From NCBI GenBank assembly GCA_046597185.1, contig JBKJLF010000373.1, positions 1-7,514 of the forward strand: a stretch of DNA of 7,514 nt, read 5' to 3'. Numbering within the stretch: the first letter of the stretch is position 1; the number at the start of each line of letters is the position of its first letter. The notes beneath the pieces were generated by a model that saw only the letters and a list, made by a program, of their open reading frames with translations, was not told the DNA's origin and made no database searches. The position numbers and the translations under genes are program-made. Source of the DNA: CAMBDR01 sp046597185 (GTDB lineage Bacteria > Pseudomonadota > Gammaproteobacteria > Burkholderiales > Burkholderiaceae_D). Shown in pieces: positions 1 through 5,370 of this stretch.

Positions 1-5
1 GGTGG

Positions 6-302
6 TTGCCGTGCCTGAATTTGCTCAATGCAATGAAACGCCACCCATTGCGGGACTGTAGTCGAATGTTTGGTGAAATTAGAGCCAGAAACAAAAACGT
101 CGATCAATATATTGCCAGCGACATGGCGCGCGCCTTGGATTATTATCAATCCGCAATGACGGCAGATGCTGTTTTGAAGGCTATGCCAGAACATGAGATT
201 GAGCAGATCAGGAAAAACGTAGCCTGTTTAACAATTTATTTACGCTCAAAGAATGTGCAGAAAAACTGCCAGCCGCTTGAAAACTATATGGCAAAGCGTT
301 AG
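6..302 (+). CDS. Hypothetical protein, probable integron cassette ORF, possibly cut at its 5' end
   Basis: I do not recognise this protein. The frame is open from the window edge. TTG at 6, ATG at 33 or ATG at 66 could be the start, and none has a clear Shine-Dalgarno sequence, so the true start may lie outside the window. Up to 98 residues are visible. They are mostly helical-looking and charged, with no signal peptide or membrane segment and with three cysteines. The strongest clue is position: the TAG stop at 300-302 overlaps the first base of the attC-like site at 302-369, the usual arrangement of a gene in an integron cassette. It reads toward the attC, as most cassette genes do. No function can be assigned. 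Minus-strand frames here are full of stops, which favours the plus-strand reading. Confidence 0.5.
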   Translation: MPCLNLLNAMKRHPLRDCSRMFGEIRARNKNVDQYIASDMARALDYYQSAMTADAVLKAMPEHEIEQIRKNVACLTIYLRSKNVQKNCQPLENYMAKR

Positions 303-369
303 CAGAACAATTTTTCATTCCGGCGGCCTTGCGCCAAAGCGCACAAGCCGCTCAATTCTCGCGTTAAGC
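302..369 (+). other. attC: Putative integron attC recombination site
   Basis: The right end, GTTAAGC at 363-369, fits the R' consensus GTTRRRY. The left end, GCAGAAC at 302-308, is complementary to it at 5 of 7 positions and keeps the conserved AAC. Between them, GCGGC-C-TTG (323-331) pairs with CAA-GCCGC (344-351), leaving one extra unpaired C at 328; an extrahelical base in the longer left arm is a hallmark of folded attC sites. The inner GCGC/GCGC arms around CAAA add a tip. Length is 68 bases, within the known attC range. An ORF stop overlaps its left end. I saw no second site within the window and no integrase gene, so this could be the last cassette of an array lying to the left. Family assignment is inferred from this layout. 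Confidence 0.6.
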
Positions 370-612
370 CTATTCCCCTGAACATCCCGAATTATTTACC
401 GCCCAATCCATTGCCCGTTGTAGCTCGCTGGCGGCCTGCGGTTGATGAATTCACAGTTCATTTTCCGGGATGACGACGGCCAAACGAATCATCCATACGC
501 CTGACTCACGCTCTTCCACTAACACTTGCCTTCCCGCAAATTCCTTACCGAGTGAGATTTGGCCGTTGGCTCCAATCACCTTGACGCTGGTTTTCGTTTC
601 AACGATATTCAT
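370..612 (-). pseudogene. AbrB/SpoVT-like antitoxin gene broken by an in-frame TGA
   Basis: ATG at 612 is preceded by AGGAG at 622-626 with an 8-base gap, a good ribosome site. The reading encodes 53 residues starting MNIVETKTSVKVIGANGQIS, then TGA at 453-451. This resembles short swapped-hairpin (AbrB/MazE/SpoVT) antitoxins, with a KVIGANGQISLGKE-type DNA-binding strand and a GVWMIR strand. After the TGA the same frame continues for 26 codons (IHQPQAASELQRAMDWAVNN...) to TAG at 372-370. From memory, relatives read PDNERWLHTPEAAADLRRALDW at this point, so the TGA replaces a TGG Trp codon. The lost tail is the part that usually contacts the toxin. No toxin gene follows on this strand: the ancestral stop touches the attC boundary. 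It could still make a 53-residue DNA-binding peptide. Confident of the nonsense change, moderately of the family. Confidence 0.65.
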
Positions 613-664
613 TTTGCTTGACTCCTGCTGATTTTGATTTGGTGAGGCACGAATGCACTACTAC

Positions 665-692
665 ACTATAGCGCAACACCAACCGGGTTGGT
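665..692 (-). promoter_or_regulatory. Candidate antitoxin promoter and palindromic operator
   Basis: A perfect inverted repeat, ACCAACC-G-GGTTGGT, occupies 678-692. On the minus strand a TATAGT -10-like hexamer follows at 670-665, about 53 bases before the antitoxin ATG. No convincing -35 is present at normal spacing, and the palindrome fills the place where it would sit. Antitoxins of this type usually repress their own promoter by binding such palindromes; that role is inferred here. Confidence 0.4.
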
Positions 693-799
693 AGCCAAAT
701 AAAAAAGCGCCCGACTTGCGATATAGTAACCATGTAAAACCCACTTTGCCTCAAACACAGGTTCAACCAATCAAAGCAATAAACCGGGCAAATTTCAAA

Positions 800-904
800 T
801 CAGGTCTGATCCGCCAAAACCATCGGGCTGATGCCAAACTTCAACACGGCAACCACTGCAATCAGGAAGAAATAAGGCCACCGCATAACCAATGGCACAG
901 TCAT
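800..904 (-). CDS. Possible 34-residue membrane peptide overlapping the EAL gene stop
   Basis: ATG at 904-902 overlaps the TGA of the EAL gene (903-901) in an ATGA arrangement, which permits translational coupling. The reading gives MTVPLVMRWPYFFLIAVVAV followed by a short tail to TGA at 802-800. Residues about 9-21 are strongly hydrophobic with flanking Arg and Lys, like a single transmembrane helix or an uncleaved signal. There is no good Shine-Dalgarno sequence, so expression would depend on coupling. It may be a chance ORF or the decayed start of a longer membrane protein. I do not recognise it. Confidence 0.3.
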   Translation of the reverse strand: MTVPLVMRWPYFFLIAVVAVLKFGISPMVLADQT

Positions 905-1752
905 GCCGCGTGGCGTTGCGCGCCAGCCTGGTGCCCCAATAACATGGCCTCACTTTGTATCAACCTTGCTTGCGGTTTATCGAGCAAAAAGCCCTGCACA
1001 AAAAAGTCGCTGCCAGCCGCTGCGTGCAGGTCTTGCAGTTTGGCCAGTTGTTGTGGCGTTTGCACCCGTTTATAAATCAAACGCGCCCCGCTTTGGTCGG
1101 TTTTTTCCAGCAAACGCTGGTGGCTGGCCGCATCGCGTACCTCGGGCAACAGTTTGATGGCATTGAGTGGCACCTGATCCAGCAATTGCAGGGCTTCTTC
1201 CGCGCTGCCAGCGTGAATGCCGACGCGAAAGCCGTTGCGACGGTAGTTATCGACCACGTAGTTCAAAACCCAGTGCTGATTGCTTGAAATTTGCGGCAAT
1301 TGCAGCACCACATTTTGCTGAGGAATTTCCAGCGATGCCAGCGCCTGACGAAACGCCATGCCGTGGTTGGATTCCACGCCCGCCAACAGGCGCGGGTGAA
1401 TCGTCAAAAACAGTTCGTGACCAGTCGCCTCCAGTTGGCGATAGAAGTTAAAGGCGTGCAAAATGCGGCACAGGCGATCCAGTTCAATCGATTCGACATC
1501 ATTGGCCGCATGTTCCAGCAAGCGCCACACATTTAAGCCTTCGTTATTGTTGCTGGCATAGCTGCGTGCGTAGCCGTCAAAACCTATTGCCTGCAATCCA
1601 CGACTATGATGGATGGCCTGGAAGGCGCTGGTGAGGGTGGTGCTGTAGTAGCGCCCGCAAGCTTGGCGGTGTTGATCAAGCCAGAAGTTTTGACGATCGG
1701 CACTGCTGTTGTCTACAAGACTGAAATGTTTTTGTAACGAAAGAGAAGACAT
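901..1752 (-). CDS. Catalytically degenerate EAL-domain protein
   Basis: The product has 283 residues from the ATG at 1752, which has AGGA five bases upstream; an in-frame start at 1827 lacks this and lies inside the likely promoter region. It aligns by pattern with the EAL phosphodiesterase fold, but the metal and c-di-GMP residues are gone. The EAL motif is DGY (59-61), the Asn of the next strand is His119, the Glu of the following strand is Gln151, and the DDFG loop is IHAG (179-182). The AEGVET loop reads YKRVQT (227-232). Only Lys200 and the QG of the FFVQGFLLDKP segment (253-254) remain. It is therefore probably not a hydrolase but could bind a partner or act as a signalling adaptor, as other degenerate EAL proteins do. 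It has no signal peptide or membrane helix, so it should be cytoplasmic. It stands alone, with its own promoter. Confidence 0.8.
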   Translation of the reverse strand: MSSLSLQKHFSLVDNSSADRQNFWLDQHRQACGRYYSTTLTSAFQAIHHSRGLQAIGFDGYARSYASNNNEGLNVWRLLEHAANDVESIELDRLCRILHAFNFYRQLEATGHELFLTIHPRLLAGVESNHGMAFRQALASLEIPQQNVVLQLPQISSNQHWVLNYVVDNYRRNGFRVGIHAGSAEEALQLLDQVPLNAIKLLPEVRDAASHQRLLEKTDQSGARLIYKRVQTPQQLAKLQDLHAAAGSDFFVQGFLLDKPQARLIQSEAMLLGHQAGAQRHAA

Positions 1753-1851
1753 GGTGATCCTGTTTAAAAGTGGTTTGATGCATTTTACAACGGAATAACC
1801 CGAAATCAAACGAATGTTTTGCACCAAAGAAAGTTGCTTTTTGTGATTATG

Positions 1852-1860
1852 ATTATACCA
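1852..1860 (-). promoter_or_regulatory. Extended -10 promoter for the EAL gene
   Basis: On the minus strand the sequence TGGTATAAT gives a perfect TATAAT (1857-1852) preceded by the TGN extended -10 motif. No good -35 is seen, which extended -10 promoters tolerate. It lies about 100 bases upstream of the EAL ATG at 1752. A second, weaker pair closer to the gene (TTGATT, 16 bases, TAAAAT) could also serve. Confidence 0.5.
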
Positions 1861-1953
1861 GATCAGAACTTGTGACGGATACCAGCGTTAAAAAATTTGT
1901 CACTAGCACCATTTAACAAGACATTGTATTTGGCGCGTGCGTCGTTGCGAGGC

Positions 1954-2214
1954 TTACGGTGCCAGCCGCACCGCTTGCGCCAATTGTTGCAGCAGGGTCA
2001 AGCCATTACGCCAGCACCCAAGCCCGGAATCGGCATTGATATGGCCGAGCGCGCCCGCGTTGACAAATTCACTACCCCAGACTTTGGCCCAGTAGCGCGC
2101 ATCCTCAAGCCGCATCCATGGGTCGTTGGTGCTGCCCACCAAAATCGACGGAAACGGCAGCCGAATCGGTGCCACTTGCCCGGTCACGCCAAATTTTTCC
2201 GGGCCTCCCTGATT
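1954..2214 (-). pseudogene. C-terminal remnant of an RBBP9/YdeN-family alpha/beta hydrolase
   Basis: The frame is open from just after TGA 2217-2215 to TAA 1956-1954. From about 2200 it reads like the end of RBBP9/YdeN-type serine hydrolases: LPFPSILVGSTNDPW, then WGSEFVNAGALGHINADSG. The Asp of NDPW and the His of GHIN would be two members of the catalytic triad. The nucleophile Ser elbow and the whole N-terminal half are absent; family members are about 180-190 residues and only about 77-87 are present here. GTG at 2187 is the only start-like codon and has no clear ribosome site, so a product is unlikely. The remnant lies immediately after the sbp stop (2229-2227) and in the same frame, which points to a deletion or replacement junction between 2200 and 2227. 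The coding part that remains is undamaged, suggesting recent loss. Confidence 0.75.
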
Positions 2215-2226
2215 TCATACCACGCG

Positions 2227-3231
2227 CTATTTTTTGCCGGGCTGATAAATTTGATCAAAGGTGCCACCATCAGCAAAATGCGCAGGTTGCGCCTTGCTCC
2301 AGCCACCAAAAACCTCTTCAATGGTGAATAATTTAATGTTGGGAAATTGTGCTGCATATTTTTTCGCTTCTTTTTCCACTGACGGGCGATAGTAGTTTTT
2401 GGCGATTAATTCTTGCCCCTGATCACTGTACAAAAACTGCAAATACGCTTCGGCCACCTTGCGGGTGCCATGTTTATCCACCACTTTATCCACCACCGCG
2501 ACCGGTGGTTCGGCCAGAATACTTTGCGCAGGCGACACAATTTGCACCTTGTCCGACCCCAATTCCTGGATCGCCAACAGCGCTTCATTTTCCCAGGCAA
2601 TCAGCACATCGCCAATCCCACGTTCGACAAAGGTGGTGGTAGCACCGCGCGCGCCCGAATCCAGCACCGGCACGTTTTTATATAGCTTGCCGACAAACGC
2701 CTTGGCACTGGCTTCGCTGCCGCCCGGCTGCTTCAAAGCATGGCCCCAGGCGGCCAGATAGTTCCAGCGTGCGCCACCGGAGGTTTTTGGGTTGGGCGTA
2801 ATGACGGCAATGCCGGGTTTGACCAGATCATTCCAATCTTTGATGCCCTTGGGGTTACCCTTGCGCACCAAAAATACGATGGTGGAAGAATACGGTGTGG
2901 CGTTATGCGGCAAGCGTTTTTGCCAGTCTGGCTTGAGCAAGCCTTTTTGTACGATTTCATCCATGTCGTAAGCCAGCGCCAACGTCACCACATCGGCATC
3001 CAACCCGTCAATCACCGTGCGCGCCTGTTTGCCGGAGCCGCCGTGGGATTGTTTGATGCTAACCTTGTCGCCGATTTTAGCTTGCCATTGTTTGGCAAAG
3101 GCCGCATTCACATCCTGATATAGCTCGCGGGTTGGATCATACGAGACGTTCAACAACGAAACGTCGGCAGCCGATACGGATTGTGTGAGCCAAACCAAAG
3201 CGGCAAGTGGCATCCATTTTTTCAACAACAT
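2227..3231 (-). CDS. sbp: Periplasmic sulfate/thiosulfate-binding protein
   Basis: This is the solute-binding subunit of the sulfate/thiosulfate ABC importer, delivering sulfate to the CysTWA permease for cysteine synthesis. The 334-residue product starts at ATG 3231, with GGAG seven bases upstream; the longer in-frame start at 3294 would put extra residues before the signal peptide. Residues 1-21 form a Sec signal peptide (Lys-Lys, hydrophobic core, SVSA, cleavage near A21/A22). Mature-chain hallmarks are NVSYDPTRELYQ (28-39), QSHGGSGKQAR (61-71), DADVVTLALAYDMD (78-91) and the sulfate-binding signature NPKTSGGAR (147-155). The C-terminus (FADGGTFDQIY...) is complete. No permease or ATPase genes are next to it; the space where they might follow holds a truncated hydrolase. 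It could instead be cysP-type with thiosulfate preference; sequence alone does not separate these. Confidence 0.93.
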   Translation of the reverse strand: MLLKKWMPLAALVWLTQSVSAADVSLLNVSYDPTRELYQDVNAAFAKQWQAKIGDKVSIKQSHGGSGKQARTVIDGLDADVVTLALAYDMDEIVQKGLLKPDWQKRLPHNATPYSSTIVFLVRKGNPKGIKDWNDLVKPGIAVITPNPKTSGGARWNYLAAWGHALKQPGGSEASAKAFVGKLYKNVPVLDSGARGATTTFVERGIGDVLIAWENEALLAIQELGSDKVQIVSPAQSILAEPPVAVVDKVVDKHGTRKVAEAYLQFLYSDQGQELIAKNYYRPSVEKEAKKYAAQFPNIKLFTIEEVFGGWSKAQPAHFADGGTFDQIYQPGKK

Positions 3232-3261
3232 CTGATTTCTCCCATCATTTTTTCGATTAAG

Positions 3262-3278
3262 CATTGCGATGCGCAATG
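3262..3278. repeat. Inverted repeat in the sbp leader
   Basis: CATTGCG-ATG-CGCAATG is a perfect 7-bp inverted repeat with a 3-base centre, ending 30 bases before the sbp ATG. It could be an operator half-site pair or a leader hairpin. There is no T-run, so it is not an intrinsic terminator. The rest of the gap between sbp and the Sel1-repeat gene (3279-3419) shows no convincing promoter. Confidence 0.55.
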
Positions 3279-3419
3279 GGAGCAGATTAACCAACTACCT
3301 GCAAAAATAAAACGAATGCTTTCGTGTTTTGATAGACGTTTTTTGCATAAGGCCAGCGTTACAAGCGCCTGCTGATGACTGGCCCCACTTCACTTCCACC
3401 TCACTTCCGCTTCACTGAA

Positions 3420-4418
3420 CTATTTTTTCAAGGGCACCCGCTTGGCAAATTCCAATTGATCCGGCGTCATCTGCCGTTCCGCCATTTTCAGGTTTTCATT
3501 CGCGGTGGTATTGCCACTCGCCGCCGCCATGGCAAACCAGCGATAGGCTTGCACCATATCCACGGTTACGCCCTGCCCTTGGGCAAACAACACCCCCAAG
3601 CCATTTTGCGCTGCCGCATTGCCTTGTTGCGCCGCTTTGCGATACCACTCCGACGCCTTGGCAAAGTCCGCCGTCATACCTTGGCCTTGCGCTGCCATTA
3701 AACCCAAATGATATTGCGCCTGAGCATCGCCCTGCGCGGCAGATTTATTGTACCAAAGCAGCGCCTCAGCAAAATCTTGCTTCACTCCCTGCCCAACCCG
3801 ATAAATCACCCCCAGATTGTATTGCGCCAGAGCGTCGCCCTGTTCAGCCGCCTTGCGATACCAGAGCAGCGATTGCGCATCGTCCGCCGTGACCCCATCG
3901 CCACGGCTATACATACTGCCCAAATCAAATTGCGCATAAGCATCGCCCTGTTCAGCAGCCTTGCTCACCCACTGGAAGGCCTGCTTCGCATCTTGCGTCA
4001 CGCCGCGCCCCTTGGAATACATCATGCCCAATTTATATTGCGCCGCTGGCCAGCCTTGCTCGGCTGCTTTGACATACCAAGTGGCCGCTTCCTTTTCATC
4101 GCGCGCACCGCCCTGGGCTTGCTCCAGCATGATGGCCAACTGGGTTTGCGCAATTTTATCGCCTTGCTCGGCCGCCTTGCGATACCACAGCCTCGCCTGG
4201 GCCAAATCGCGCGTCACGCCCTGGCCTTTGGCATACATCAGCGCGAGACGAAACTGCGCCTGCCCATTGCCTTTTTTGGCCAGCTTGGTAAATTCGGTCA
4301 GCGCCACTTTATACTGGGCTTCATTGTAGGCGTGGATCGCCTCCGACATGCCCGCCGTTGCAGTCCCGACCCAAGCCAGCCCCATGCATACTACCGCCGT
4401 TTTCCACCGTTGCATCAT
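3420..4418 (-). CDS. Secreted Sel1-repeat (SLR) protein with seven repeats
   Basis: The product has about 332 residues. An N-terminal Sec signal (RWKTAVVCMGLAWVGTATA) indicates export to the periplasm or surface. A half-motif (EAIHAYNEAQYKVALTEFTKLAKKG) precedes seven consecutive Sel1-like repeats of exactly 36 residues (about 54-305). Each has the pattern AQxxLGxMYxxGxGVxxDxxxAxxWYxKAAEQGxxx. A charged tail ends in VPLKK. Such alpha-helical solenoids act as protein-protein scaffolds, for example in envelope signalling or assembly; the partner here is unknown. Starts are clustered (GTG 4424, ATG 4418, ATG 4415). I chose 4418, since the GGGTG that includes the GTG looks more like the ribosome site; 4415 is equally possible. 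It lies 104 bases after phaB on the same strand, separated by a strong hairpin, so it is probably a separate unit. Confidence 0.88.
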   Translation of the reverse strand: MMQRWKTAVVCMGLAWVGTATAGMSEAIHAYNEAQYKVALTEFTKLAKKGNGQAQFRLALMYAKGQGVTRDLAQARLWYRKAAEQGDKIAQTQLAIMLEQAQGGARDEKEAATWYVKAAEQGWPAAQYKLGMMYSKGRGVTQDAKQAFQWVSKAAEQGDAYAQFDLGSMYSRGDGVTADDAQSLLWYRKAAEQGDALAQYNLGVIYRVGQGVKQDFAEALLWYNKSAAQGDAQAQYHLGLMAAQGQGMTADFAKASEWYRKAAQQGNAAAQNGLGVLFAQGQGVTVDMVQAYRWFAMAAASGNTTANENLKMAERQMTPDQLEFAKRVPLKK

Positions 4419-4436
4419 CTTCACCCATTCAAATGC

Positions 4437-4466
4437 AACAATGCGCAGTCAAGGCTGCGCATTGTT
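4437..4466 (-). terminator. Perfect 12-bp hairpin between phaB and the Sel1 gene, possible terminator
   Basis: AACAATGCGCAG and CTGCGCATTGTT are perfect arms around a 6-base loop. The hairpin lies 56 bases past the phaB stop and ends 18 bases before the ATG at 4418. On the minus strand the stem is followed by GCATTTG, a poor U-tract, so it may be an inefficient terminator, a 3'-end stabiliser, or a structure affecting translation of the Sel1 gene. Confidence 0.5.
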
Positions 4467-4522
4467 CGCCCATCATCATTGAGACGGCACCAAAACCTTC
4501 ATACCCGACTTCATGCCTGGCA

Positions 4523-5263
4523 TTAATACATGTGTTGCCCACCATTAATGGCGATATTTGCGCCCGTCAGGAAAGCCGCCTCTTCCGAAGCCAAGTATGC
4601 CACTAAACCTGCCACTTCTTCTGGCTTACCCAGCCGTGCCATCGGAATTTGTGGAATAATTTTCGTATCCAACACTTCTTGTGGGATTGCCATCACCATT
4701 TTCGTGCCGATATAGCCCGGCGAAATGGTATTCACCGTCACCGATTTACGCGCCACTTCCAAAGCCAGCGCCTTGGTGAAACCATGCATACCCGCTTTGG
4801 CCGCCGAATAATTGGTTTGCCCAAACGCACCTTTTTGACCATTCACCGACGAAATATTGATGATACGGCCCCAACCGCGCTCAACCATGCCATCACACAC
4901 GGGCTTGGTCATATTGAATACGGAATCCAGATTGGTACTCATTACCGCATCCCAATTGGTTTTATCCATTTTTTTGAACGTCATATCCCGGGTGATACCG
5001 GCATTATTGACCAACACATCGACCGGGCCAATTTCTTTGGCGATCGTGGCGCAACATTGCAGGGCTGAATCATAATCGGCCACATCGCAAGGGTAGGCAT
5101 GGAATTCATAGCCCAACGCTTTCATGGATTCCAACCATTCGCCGGACTTGGTATTGCCGGGTGAATACGTGGTAACCACGGTATAACCCAAGGCAGCCAT
5201 CTTGATACAAATCGCTTCACCCAAACCACCCATACCACCTGTTATTAATGCAATTCTCGACAT
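4523..5263 (-). CDS. phaB: Acetoacetyl-CoA reductase (NADPH-type), PHB precursor synthesis
   Basis: The enzyme reduces acetoacetyl-CoA to (R)-3-hydroxybutyryl-CoA, the monomer used by PHA synthase, in the cytoplasm. The product has 246 residues, the normal PhaB length, from ATG 5263 with GAAGGA seven bases upstream; upstream in-frame codons have no ribosome site. It is a classical short-chain dehydrogenase. The cofactor loop is TGGMGGLG (8-15), NNAG is at 86-89, and the catalytic set is Ser139 (NISSVNG), Tyr152 and Lys156 (NYSAAK), followed by SPGYIGT (181-187) and a C-terminal GANIAINGGQHMY. The TYSPGN segment after strand 2 resembles the NADPH-preferring PhaB loop. FabG is the main alternative, but the match and the adjacent thiolase favour PhaB. 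It is the second gene of the phaA-phaB pair, 107 bases after phaA. Confidence 0.93.
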   Translation of the reverse strand: MSRIALITGGMGGLGEAICIKMAALGYTVVTTYSPGNTKSGEWLESMKALGYEFHAYPCDVADYDSALQCCATIAKEIGPVDVLVNNAGITRDMTFKKMDKTNWDAVMSTNLDSVFNMTKPVCDGMVERGWGRIINISSVNGQKGAFGQTNYSAAKAGMHGFTKALALEVARKSVTVNTISPGYIGTKMVMAIPQEVLDTKIIPQIPMARLGKPEEVAGLVAYLASEEAAFLTGANIAINGGQHMY

Positions 5264-5305
5264 GTTTACTTCCTTCTCAATTATCAACCCAAAGTAACCC
5301 ACCCC

Positions 5306-5324
5306 ATTGGTGGGCACAACCAAT
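5306..5324. repeat. Inverted repeat in the phaA-phaB spacer
   Basis: ATTGGT and ACCAAT form 6-bp arms around a 7-base loop. It lies between phaA and phaB, 43 bases before the phaB ATG. No T-run follows, so it is not an intrinsic terminator; it may be an mRNA hairpin shielding or separating the two messages. Confidence 0.4.
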
Positions 5325-5334
5325 TTTTACCCGC

Positions 5335-5370
5335 TTATTTACCACCTTATTTACCACCTTATTTACCACC
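5335..5370. repeat. Three perfect 12-bp tandem repeats directly after the phaA stop
   Basis: TTATTTACCACC occurs three times without a mismatch (5335-5346, 5347-5358, 5359-5370). The array begins at the base next to the phaA TGA (5373-5371). Read on the minus strand in the phaA frame, each unit is GGT GGT AAA TAA, so three further in-frame stops follow the real one. GGTGG in each unit also resembles a weak ribosome-binding core. Copy number could vary by slippage. Confidence 0.9.

Noticed and set aside
451..453. Programmed read-through or selenocysteine at the antitoxin TGA
   Set aside because: The relatives carry Trp here and no recoding hairpin is evident after the TGA; a simple nonsense mutation explains it.
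700..715. Intrinsic terminator at the T-run (minus strand) near 700, for the EAL gene
   Set aside because: The preceding GC-rich bases form only a three-base-pair stem.
613..900. A second attC site that would make the antitoxin a whole cassette
   Set aside because: No GTTRRRY end with a matching partner and paired inner boxes was found on either strand; GTTCAAC near 763 has no partner.
3351..3384. GGCCAG/CTGGCC inverted repeat after the Sel1 gene as a terminator
   Set aside because: The arms are only 6 bp, separated by 22 bases, and no T-run follows on the minus strand.
3708..4526. A 272-codon open frame on the plus strand opposite the Sel1 gene
   Set aside because: It is antisense to a clear repeat protein, and its openness follows from the 36-codon repeat pattern. 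It has no domain character or ribosome site.
5335..5370. CRISPR-like array
   Set aside because: The units are contiguous 12-bp copies with no spacers.
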